From: Circinella minor
Taxonomy: Eukaryota > Mucoromycota > Mucoromycetes > Mucorales > Lichtheimiaceae
Direction of reading: 5' to 3'
DNA: 41,352 nt
Assembly: GCA_016758965.1 (NCBI GenBank)
Contig: JAEPRB010000310.1
Location: 1-41,352 of the forward strand
Part shown: positions 1 through 10,170 of the stretch, in pieces
How the letters are laid out: every line of letters begins with the position of its first letter
How positions within the stretch are numbered: position 1 is the stretch's first letter
Program-made: the position numbers and the translations under genes
Notes under the pieces: generated by a model
What the model saw: the letters and a program-made list of their open reading frames with translations, nothing else
Told to the model about the DNA's origin: nothing
Database searches by the model: none

Positions 1-633
1 TGCCTGCTCGCAATTTGAAAATTACGGCGCTTAATGAGAACGGTAAGTTGTCAATTATAGAAAACATTGAAATCATATTATTATTGTTATTGCTGGACTA
101 AAAAATTCTGATTGATTAATACTAGCTCCCCTGTCTCGCTTCGCTCGGCTAAATGACCTGGAGCGAAGCGTAAGGTCTCATTTAGCTGTCGTCGTCGCAA
201 GAGGTCCCCCCTTGAAATTCAAAAGGTGCTTTGCGCCTGATAGCAGGTATGTTTAAGGCTATATAATACCTTTTTTTGTGTAAAAGGTATTATTTAATAA
301 TATAGATTTTTTATTTCAGGTACATGTCTTCAAGCTGAAGTACTGGATTCTTCGAAAGGATATGTCTGCCGTTTGACTTGTAGTAAGGAATACCATATTC
401 CCGAAAAACCAGATATGATTTCTGCAGAACAACTATTCCCATTGATGAAATTGCCATTACAAATAAAGGTATGTTGTTTTATCTTTATATTAGATGATCA
501 AATGAATATTGATATTATAGCTACTAACATTTACAGCTGTTTACTGCAGGAAATCACAAAAAACTCGATTAAAACATTCAAAATGTCCAAACGTGATCAG
601 GCCAGGAGGAGAAACAAAAAATTACTAGAGTAA
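1..633 (+). CDS. 3' part of an unrecognised protein-coding gene (5' end outside the window)
   Basis: I read exons 1-42, 320-468 and 550-633 joined by GT-AG introns; the reading frame is open across both junctions and ends at TAA 631-633. The visible peptide begins PARNLKITALNENGT, continues through a stretch with CRLTCSKEYHIPEKP and AEQLFPLMKLPLQIK, and ends in a basic tail (SKRDQARRRNKKLLE). I do not recognise the family. The first intron (43-319) contains a GC-rich hairpin repeat that looks inserted. The last intron has two candidate acceptors: TTACAG at 531-536, just after a TACTAAC-like branch site (522-528), and CTGCAG at 544-549. They lie 13 nt apart and so give different frames; the first would end the protein at 572. 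The second is preferred only because it gives a longer, coding-like tail. Confidence 0.55.
121..246. repeat. GC-rich hairpin repeat inside an intron, copy A
   Basis: This block is strikingly richer in G and C than its surroundings. It holds a perfect 10-bp inverted repeat CGCTTCGCTC (137-146) / GAGCGAAGCG (161-170) and a second, overlapping pair GCTAAATGA (148-156) / TCATTTAGC (178-186). Its reverse complement aligns with 40973-41060: both have a CAGGCG-AAGC-CCTTTTG segment followed by a run of G, and both end in GAGCGAAGCGAG. It is therefore a dispersed repeat, probably part of a non-autonomous mobile element, and it lies wholly inside a predicted intron of the gene at 1-633. Confidence 0.6.
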
Positions 634-924
634 TTAAGTCAAAACAAAAAGTAGCATTCTTCTACGTAATAAAATACTTTTTACTAAGAATCTGTCAAAT
701 AGATTTGTATTTTAATGAGCAACATAGTATATATCCACCTATCAATGTAATTTATGCTTTTGCTCGTTCACACTTACGTATATGGCCTGTTAGTACAATA
801 ATAAATGGTGATCATTGTTTATTACGTATTTTTGTTTGAATCTGGTATTACCATTGACTTACTTTCCAAGTAACACAACAATGCGATGTTTCCTTTTATT
901 GCCACGTTAAACAAGAATGATCTC

Positions 925-967
<43 letters not shown>

Positions 968-1565
968 ACGCCGCATGGATTATAATATGTATGTAAATTG
1001 CGATAATATACTTGGATAAAAAGCTTCTCGGTTAATTTAATTATATTAGACATGATTTCTCTTCGCAGTTATATCAAGTTACATATTCGAAATTGACACC
1101 ATTTTCTATAATCTTTTTTGTTAATACAAGAAAAAGCTATTTCTAGTATAGTTACTTACTCTCTTTCCTAGTAATGAGTTTTATATATTGACAATATAGT
1201 AATAGTCTTTTCCTTTACATCCCTTTGCTTGATTGATGATAAGAACAGGACTTTCAAATTATTATTCTTAAAAGAAGGACGAGAAAATTGACAGTAGAAA
1301 GGAGAGAGGAAAATAGTAGACACATATGGAAAGCATAGTGTTAGTATAAATAGTCATTGTATAAAAGCACATGGATTAACATAGACATTAGCATACGATA
1401 ATACTAGAAGCAAATTTATTACATACAGTATGGGGGGTTTTTTCCTAATAATTGGCAAAGTAAGTTACATCTTATAAACTATCATTAAAATGAAAAAAAA
1501 AAATTGAAACTGCATAAAAAAATATAGTAGAATGTCTTTCTTTTTCTTTAAAAAAAATAAATGTT
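634..1565. other. Intergenic region between convergent genes, with a 39-base T run
   Basis: No gene is supported here. It separates the 3' end of the unrecognised left gene from the 3' end of the carboxyltransferase gene. An AATAAA-like signal lies near 668. Positions 927-965 are 39 consecutive T residues, the longest homopolymer I noticed in the window. Confidence 0.6.
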
Positions 1566-3754
1566 CTAAGGTCTATATGGAATACGAGGTCCATGGGTCT
1601 TACGTTGTGCGACCCGATGCGGAAGTACATTTTCATATACAAGTTTAACCCATTCACAAAGTACAGGTCTGGTATCACGTGGATCAATCATTTCAGGGAT
1701 ATCAAACGCTTCAGCTGTACGAATAGGTGAACGAACAGCTTCAAATTTGGATAAAAGGTTTTCATATAATTCATTTCGTTTATCTCCTGCAGCATCAAGT
1801 TCACGACGATAAGCAGCCTAAAAAAATTAGTATATGATATATTAATTAGAGAATAATATGTATACAATCCCTCAGTATATATATAAGTAAATGACAACAA
1901 CTTACATATATACCACCTTCTAATGGTAATGAACCACTATCTGTTGAAGGCCATGCGACTCGCCAATTTGGATCACGATTGTCAACAAATGCTGCACCAG
2001 CGACACCAAATACTTTACGTAAAATAACAGTAAAATAAGGTACATCCGATTGATAAAGAGCTGCAGTCAATGTTGATCCATATCGAATGGTTCTATTGTT
2101 GTAAAAAAAAAAAAGAAACATTATTAATATGGTAACGTTATATTACTTTATATATATATATATATTAAAAAAATCTTAATTATTTATCAAAAACGACTTA
2201 CGCTTCTCGTTCAGCTTTAATACCAATAGCAAAACCAGCATAATCAGCAAAATCAATAATAGGCAATCCAAAGGTGTCACAAAGATCAATATGACGTCTA
2301 AATTTATGACAGCTGTTTGATGTCAAGACATTTCCTTGTAAACTACCATCAAATGTAATAATACCAATAGGTAATCCACCTACTTTTGCCAAACCACATA
2401 CAGCGCCATCACCCCATCGAGAACCAATTTCAAACCATGTTCCTTCATCTACAACACGAGTAATAATATCTCTCACTTGGTAAGGACGTTGACGGCGACG
2501 AGGGATAATATCGAGTAATGCATCATCTCGACGATCGATAGGATCCTTTGTTGTAGTATCAATAGGTGGTAATTCATATGCATTATTAGGCAAATAACTT
2601 AAAAATTGACGAATTTGATTAAAACAATCTTGTTCATTTTTAGCCAAGTTGTCGAATGTACCATTGGATGTATGAAGTAATGCACCTCCCAGTGATTTTT
2701 TGGTGACGGTTTCAAAAGTAGCGTTGGCAACGACAGGAGGTCCTGCAGCAAATAATGATCCAATATCTTCAGCTACTACACTGAAATGAGCTAATGTTGC
2801 ACGAGCAGCACCCAATCCAACAGCTTATAAATAATAAAATAAAAATGAACGATTAACAAAAAGACATTTGGAGAAGAGAAATGTTTTTGTTGAAATATAA
2901 AATTTTAATCCACATAATAATAATAGTAATAATTTACCTGGACCAAGAGATGCAGTAGCTACGGGGATTTCTGATAAACTACCAATAATTGTATGCATTC
3001 CCTTTAAAGGAGGAATATATGTATATCCTGTATCTAACATGGTAGTAACAGATCCACCACCACTACTACCATCAATGAGTCGCACTAAAGGAATTTTTAA
3101 ATTACGTGCGGTTTGTTCTGCCATAATCTATATATATATATATATATATTGTAAACCTTAGTATAATTAAACTTTACAATAGTAATAAAAAAATTTCATA
3201 TATATATATATATATAATTAATTATTGTACTTACAGATTTACCATAAACAGAACCATCAGCATGACCACCACGAATCGAAAAATCATCAGCGGCAATAAT
3301 TATAGAACGGTTATTTACAGTTGCTTTACCCGCAATAAAATTAGCGGGAGTATATTCCTTGACAGATCCGTCGGGGTTATATTTGGCTTTGCCTGCAATA
3401 GAGCCAAATTCCAAAAAACTCTTTTTGTCAACAAATTCATCAATGCGTTCACGTACCCAAAGTTTGCCTTGAGCTTTTTGTCTAATATAACCATGATCAT
3501 TAGGATTGGCTGTACGATTATTATTTTTACGCCAATTGATTTGATCTATCATGTCCTGTTTAAATTAAACTTTTCATTATTAATCTATTACGTATATACT
3601 TATATTTAATTGTTGAAGCGGGTTGTATACATATATATATTTATATATTTACCTTCCACTCTGATTTTTCAAGTGCTTCATCTTTTTTAGTAGGATCCAG
3701 GTGGTTTGCAATAGCATTTAATCTATCTGCTGGTTTTCCTTGTTTTTGTGACAT
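1566..3754 (-). CDS. Acyl-CoA carboxylase carboxyltransferase (beta) subunit, PCC/MCC type
   Basis: Six exons (3754-3653, 3555-3235, 3127-2938, 2823-2202, 2092-1906, 1817-1566) give 557 residues, the usual size for carboxyltransferase beta subunits of propionyl- or methylcrotonyl-CoA carboxylase. These move a carboxyl group from carboxybiotin to an acyl-CoA. The N-terminal half has GKATVNNR, IRGGHADGSVYGKS and the glycine-rich turn DGSSGGGS (about 160-167). The C-terminal half has FAD-YAGFAIG (about 398-405) and VFGVAGAAF, the two oxyanion-type elements of the crotonase-like fold. Which acyl-CoA it uses cannot be decided by eye. The start MSQKQGKPADRL is hydrophilic and not an obvious mitochondrial presequence, unlike textbook mitochondrial PCC/MCC. 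No biotin-carrying alpha subunit is in the window. Several introns contain (TA)n. It lies downstream of the acid phosphatase on the same strand, 528 bp away. Confidence 0.9.
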
Positions 3755-4282
3755 ATTATTTTACAGGAAGAAAAGAAAAAAAAGGAGGCGGAGGAGGTTT
3801 GACGGAGAACAAGAAGTATATATAAAAAAAAAGAAAAAGAAAAAGATGTCCGGTCGTCGTGTGAAAGGTTAAATATAATTTGTTACTAAGATGATTTGTA
3901 ACTTTTTTTTTGATTCTCAGTCATGAAAAAAAAAGGTGTTTTAGTGTGTAACATTGATTTTGCATAATGTTTAAAAAAAATCGTTTTATATTACATTTTA
4001 TTAGAAGTTTTTATTCCCAGGGAAAGAATATTATTAGGTTATTTATTTGATATAAATCCACACACATATATAAATAAAAGTCACTTTATTATAAAACCAT
4101 TATTATTATTATTATTTACATACATACATTGATTGTTTTGTTTTTTGATTGATAATTTATTCTGTAAAGTTATCAAAACTAATATATAAAAAATAAATTG
4201 AAAGATACTGAAAGTTTAGCAAAATACATATTTAATAAACGAAATTATTGTATAACCGCTGAATCTACAATAGTATGTTTCT
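3755..4282. promoter_or_regulatory. Upstream region of the carboxyltransferase gene / 3' flank of the phosphatase gene
   Basis: This AT-rich spacer between two minus-strand genes must carry the carboxyltransferase promoter and the phosphatase 3' end. On the minus strand there is a purine/pyrimidine-biased stretch (GAAGAAAAGAAAAAAAAGG sense on plus at about 3768-3786) directly before the start codon. I see no clear operator. Confidence 0.4.
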
Positions 4283-4823
4283 TTAATCCTTAATGATTAA
4301 AGGGGTTGCGTCCACATCATGTTCTCCGAGATCGCCCAAGTCCCACTATTGCATTAAAAATATAAATGGATGAGTCAATAATGATTATATGTTGGATATA
4401 GTTCCCATAATAATAACGACTAAGAATGTACATAAAAAAAATAGTATACACTACTTAAATAATACATTACATTTTCCTCAATGCTCTTGAGAATAGAATA
4501 ATGGTTATATTTTGTATCATCGGTGGAAGAAGTACGATTAACAGCAGGACCAAAGAGTACAGTATATACTTGATTAGGTTTAATTACCCATGTCTTATTT
4601 TCATCCCAGGTCAAAATGAATAAAGTATTATTGTTGAGACCAGATTTACCAATTCTAGGTTCAAAATAGGATTTCATCCAATCGGATGAATATTTGAGTG
4701 TAGTATCTAAAAATAATTACAATTCATATTTTAATATAATCACTTTTTCTCCAAACTATATATTGATCATCATTTAGTTATTATAATATATTTAAGAATA
4801 TACCATGTCCATCATTGTTGATC

Positions 4824-4870
<47 letters not shown>

Positions 4871-5909
4871 TTGTGTACAAAGGTAAAAAGTATGGATGTA
4901 TATACAAATCAGTTAGCGTTATAATAACAAACAAACAAGAATAAAGCATATCTTTTAAAAACAATAATGATTAACTTACATCAGGTGTGAAAAAGACAAA
5001 TTGAGGTACAGTATTGTTTTCAATATCTTTATCAAGTTCTGTGGCAGGTACAATTTTAGCACAACGAGCTTCATCATTCGCAATATTTTTGAATGAAATG
5101 AATGGATTATGTTTACGACGATAGGTGTTGATGGATGATTTTGTGTTACAACCACCTTCAATACATAATATGTATACATTAATAAAATAAAATTAAAGTA
5201 ATATATATATATATATAATAAGCAGATAGTACACAATACGAAATCGTAAATGACATTTCTTTGTAGTAAAGTAAATTAAATCAGCAACGATAAATACTAA
5301 CCTGGATATTCCTCTTGGTAAGATTTCCATGAAATTCCTTTTGCTTCAAGCAAATCAACTATGGATTTACGACTTATATTAGAGTCCCAATCGAGATTTA
5401 CGCCTTTTGTCGATCCACTAATCATTGCAATCTAATAATAATAATATAAAAGTGAATAGCATTATTGCAAAAAAAAAAAAAAAATTCACGCAGATAATTC
5501 AATAAATAGTTTAGTATTATGTAATATCATAGTTTTTGTTTAATATTTAATAATCTTAATACCAGTGAAAAAAAAATACTTAGTATATCATATTTACATA
5601 ATTGGGTTGAGAAGGATGTGTCACTGCGAAAAAGTTTGTCAATAACACACCTACATATTATATGTAAGTTTTTTTTTTATTGTTAGTTAAAAATAATAAG
5701 CTTATATATATATATATATATATATTTCTATATTTACCATTATGGTTCTCAGCAATTGTTGAGTAATAAGAATCTGCCTCAACATCATTATAGTCTTGAT
5801 TTTCCATAACAACAATTACAATACGATCATAATACTTTCCAGGTTTAATTTGTTGAGCAGCAGTAACCGTTCCTGCCAATGATAGCAAGAGTAAGTTCCA
5901 GAAACGCAT
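4283..5909 (-). CDS. Secreted acid phosphatase, phosphoesterase family (PF04185)
   Basis: Seven exons (5909-5738, 5650-5598, 5431-5302, 5155-4980, 4822-4804, 4706-4471, 4345-4283) give 282 residues. I chose the ATG at 5909 because it opens directly with a signal peptide (MRFWNLLLLSLAGTVTA); an in-frame upstream ATG at 5957 would bury it. Family hallmarks are in order: YDRIVIVVMENQDY with metal-binding E36-N37, HPSQPNY (69-75), ISGSTKG, FFTPD then NNDGHD (179-184) and TWDE (216-219). These match fungal pH- or phosphate-regulated acid phosphatases that release phosphate from organic monoesters outside the cell or in the secretory path. There is no C-terminal anchor, so it should be soluble. Exon 5 is only 19 nt yet encodes INNDGH of the active site. 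N-glycosylation sequons (NRT, NNT) are present. Confidence 0.92.
4824..4870. repeat. (TA)n-(TG)n compound microsatellite in a phosphatase intron
   Basis: An alternating TA tract (about 4824-4846) passes directly into a TG tract (about 4847-4870). On the minus strand the TA part runs into the acceptor AG of the 19-nt microexon, so its length could affect use of that splice site. Confidence 0.85.
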
Positions 5910-7503
5910 ATTTGTTGACTCTTTGAATATACGTACAAAAAAGAAGAAAAATAACAAAAAATATAAGCACTATAGGTGTTATACTGTCGAGGGAAAAGGC
6001 AAAAGAAAAAAAAAAGGTTCTATTCTTGTTTTGTTTCCTTTTTATATCAGTTGTCTAATAATAATTAAAACTAGTACTACTGGGATTTCTTATCGTGCAG
6101 TAGTAATACAAGCTACCTTTTAAAAAGCAGTAATTCATCTGTGTGCCTGAGATAATTTATTCATATTACGTATCAGTTTTAAAACGTGATACATGATCAC
6201 AACACACAAAAAAAAATGTTGCTCACGTATTACTTTTATTTTATTTTTTCATGGAGAAAACTTTATTTTATTTTATTTTTGCTATCAATAAGTTACTAGT
6301 ACAAAGTAAAAAAGGAACTATTATTATTGTCCCTTTTTTTTTTTTTTGTTCTTTTTAATATATACTATAATAAAAAATGTTCCGATGAAAAAAAATAAAA
6401 AATTTAGATAAAGAGATATCAAAATTTTGACATATTTTTCTTTGCGTTAGATGACCTCATCATTTTTTTTTTTTTGGTTATGTAAATTATCAATGACAAA
6501 TAAACAACAGTTTACATCGAATAATTATCTACTTGTTCTTATAACCATAGATTATGAACATGTGTTCTATGATACAACATCTCAGTAAAGCATGTGTCGT
6601 TTGAATTTAATTTCATTGACCCATTTTTTTTTCATTGATTAACATGGTAACACAAAAACCAAGATCAAGGATTACGATCACCACGACAACAATAAAAATG
6701 TAATTAATTATGCAGAAGTAATAATAAGATATTTACTGCCAAAAAAGGGGGGAAAGTTTACAGTAAAAACAAAAAAAAAGACAGAAAACATTTATATTTG
6801 AAGAATCGGATTAAAGTTGAAAATCTTATTTCTTCCCATATTACACAATCTCTATGTATAAGTATATGTATGTCTCTCTATTTATTAAATAAAAAATGTA
6901 TAAGGTTACGGTAATCTACTTACAACATGACAGGCACAATAGTTAATTAGAATTGAAAGATCTTTTATCTTTTTTTTAAAAAAAAGGTACAGAAATAATA
7001 CATGTTCTTCAATATCGAGAAAATGATTTTTTTTCCTATCTCAAATAAGTATTATTATATGAAAAAGGATGTTAGTAAGTAATATATAAGTGAATGTACA
7101 TTCCTATTAAATAATTTGTAAAGAACGAATTATAGTGGGAAAGCAGTAATGATATATTGTTATTATGTATGATAGATTTTCAATGTCAAAAAGCAAACCA
7201 GTTTGTTTTACAGAAAAAATAAATTATATAAAAAAAAAAAATAGAAACTACTAAGAGGAATCACTAACTAAAACATAAAAGATACACTCTAGGTGATAAT
7301 ATTTTTGTTTTTCTTTGACGTAGTTAAGGGTACCTCATTTTCCTATCCTTTCTTGTTCCTGTCAACAAAAACATTATATGAATGATCCTATAAATAGGAC
7401 GATGATTTAAGGCCAGCCATAGGCTAAACCTAACTCCCAACTATTTTTTTTTTTTATTATACATACAGAATCAAACCTTTTTGGAATACACGAACTTCTT
7501 GTT
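5910..7503. promoter_or_regulatory. Divergent intergenic region, phosphatase / JmjC demethylase
   Basis: About 1.6 kb of very AT-rich DNA with many A and T runs lies between two divergently transcribed genes, so both promoters should lie here. I found no coding stretch, RNA gene or clear palindromic operator. The small open frames near 5923-6123 are low-complexity and overlap the phosphatase 5' flank. Confidence 0.5.
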
Positions 7504-8971
7504 ATGGAACAAAATAGTGAAAAGTGTCCATTATGCATAACAGCAACAGCAACAACAACAAAAAACCAAGACAATGGTTTATATGATACGTGGTTGCAAT
7601 GTGATGGGTGTTCTACTTGGTACCATGCTTATTGTGTTAACATTTCAAAAGAACAATGTGATTTAATCGAACGATATCATTGTACTTTATGCATTCCAAC
7701 ACACGGTCCTTCAACATGTAAAATGACACGCCCCCCTTTTTTTTCGTCTTCTTCTATGCTTATTAAATAACAAAGTATATATATATATATATATCAAAAC
7801 TTAAAACTCACCAGCTTTAATATTTATTATATTTAAAAGATAAACCAAAACGACGAAAGTCAGAACGTGAACATACACGACTTAACTATGCCGATTTAAA
7901 TGAAGGAAAAACAGCTGATCAAAAGATATGGTCAAAAATATTAAGAGCTAAAGGATTTGCAAAAGATCCATTTAAACGATATCAAGGTCATCAAGTGACA
8001 ATCGATTTATTAAAAGAAACAGGGATGCGAGAACCATTTGTAATTGAACAACCTGATGGTTTAGATATGCAAATGCCATCTTCTACCACAACAATATCTG
8101 ACATTGCTAATGCTGTTGGTAAGTTTATATTAGTTCATGTTTTATATAAAGGAAAGAAAATGATTTAACTTAATATTTAATATAGGTCATAACCATCCTG
8201 TGGAAGTTATTGGTAACTAATTTTTGGTGGGAGGGGGTTGGAAAGAAAAGAGGGAAATGAATTCATTTCATTTTATTTGTATATATGTATAGATGTTGCA
8301 ACACAATCAGAATCTACAGGATGGGATATGGGTCGATGGTCAGAATATTATCAAAGTAATGAACGTGATAGAATAAGAAATGTCATTAGTTTGGAAATTA
8401 GTGATACTTCTTTTGCAAAAGATATTATTCGACCCAAGATTGTTAGGTAAAAATAGAATTTCTATTATTTTTGATTATTTGATTATGATGATAATAATAA
8501 TAATAAGATAAAATAAAATAGAGATATCGATTGGATTGATCATATGTGGCCAAAAGAACTTAAACCAGTTGAATATCCTAAAGTTCAACTTTATTGTTTA
8601 ATGGGAACTAAAGATTCTTATACTGATTTGTAAGTAAATAAAAATTTCTTTTTACTATTCAAACATTCTCTTTCTTTCTTTCTTTCTAACGTGATAAATT
8701 ATAGTCACATTGATTTTGGTGGTAGTTCTGTAAGTAAATTAAATTACATAACCCTTTTAAAACATATATTCTTTTGACTCATAAAAGTTATGAAAGGTAT
8801 TTTATCATATTTTTCAAGGTTCAAAAATATTTTATTTTATTGAACCAACATCAAAAAATCTTAAAAAATATCAAAAATGGAGTTCATCACCAGATCAAAG
8901 TATTACATTCTTTGGTGATGAAGTAAAAGAATGTTTTTCTGTTCATCTCAAAGCTGGAAATACAATGTAAG

Positions 8972-9008
<37 letters not shown>

Positions 9009-10158
9009 TATTATCAATAATACGTATTTATATGATTTTATTATAGGATTATACCAACAGGTTGGATTCATGCTGTATATACACCAGAAGATGCCCTTGT
9101 TATTGGGGGTAATTTTTTACATGGATTTAATATTGGTACACAAGTACGAATATTTGATATTGAAGAATTAACGAATGTACCAATGAAATTTCGATTTCCT
9201 TTTTATAAACGTATTAATTGGTATGCAGCTTTACGATATCATGATCAACTTAATCAAGGTAAATAATAATAATAATAATAACAAGAATAATTGAAATATA
9301 TATTAATGACTCTTATTTATCTATTTAGATAATAATGAGAAATCATTATTTACTTATTACGAATTAGAAAGTATAGCTTTATTAGCTTACTGGTTACGTA
9401 AAGAATATATGAAAATAGAAGATAAATCCAAGAATATTCAATCTATTGATATACCATCAGAAGTAAATGATCCAAAAGGACTTTTAACAGATATATTAAC
9501 TGGTGTTGAAAAAGAATTAAAACAAGCAAATAATAATAATGAAGTTGATATGAATCTATTCAAAAACAAGTTAAATTTTGGAAAATCAGAAAAGAAGAAA
9601 AAGAAAAAGGAAAAGAAACAAAAAAATTCATCATCAGTACATAATACTCCTAGAATTGTTTTAAAACTCAACACACCTTCACCATCCATACCAGAACCTA
9701 TTACTCGTAATAATAATAATGATTATGATGATGATGGTGATGATGATGATCTTATCATTAATAATAATTATGAAGATGATGATGAATATGGATCAATTGA
9801 AGAAGAAGAAGAAGAAGGAATAACGGATGATGAAGAAATTTCAAAAGAAGATCTTGAAATAATGGATAGTGATGATGAAGAATATCAAGAACAACAAGTT
9901 CAAAGAAAAAAATCAACAATATCAAGAAATAATAATCGTAAACGAAGTCGAACTTTAAGTAATAGTAATAATGATAGTGATAATAATAATAATAATAGTA
10001 GTAGTAGTAGTGATGATGATTTAGGAACTTCAAAAAGAAAGAATAAGAATATGAATAATTATAAACGAACTACATTTGAATCAACACGTTCATCATCATC
10101 AAAAAAACAAAGTACAGTGAAACAAAGATTATTAGAACGTGTTTCAAAACGTTTATAA
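7504..10158 (+). CDS. JHD1: PHD finger + JmjC histone lysine demethylase (JHD1/KDM7 type)
   Basis: Nine exons (7504-7717, 7840-8118, 8186-8212, 8293-8446, 8522-8629, 8705-8729, 8797-8966, 9047-9258, 9329-10158) give 672 residues. An N-terminal C4HC3 PHD finger (about 8-63: CPLC...CDGC...YHAYC...CTLC) precedes a JmjC domain (about 190-375). All cofactor residues are visible: T259, H262-I-D264, K279 and H334 (GWIHAV), the pattern for Fe(II) and 2-oxoglutarate in human PHF8/KDM7, so it should be an active nuclear demethylase, unlike degenerate Epe1. The substrate lysine cannot be read from sequence. The last 270 or so residues are low-complexity, rich in D, E, N, S and K, with basic patches that could serve as nuclear signals. 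Exon 6 (25 nt) alone carries H262 and D264. The stop lies 12 bp from that of the convergent LARP7-like gene. Confidence 0.92.
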
Positions 10159-10170
10159 ATAAAGATAATT

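Noticed and set aside
3262..3609. Open frame opposite the carboxyltransferase exon 2
   Set aside because: Shadow of a conserved coding exon.
9438..10033. Long open frames antisense to the demethylase 3' exon
   Set aside because: Mirror images of low-complexity Asp/Glu/Asn codons; no domain.
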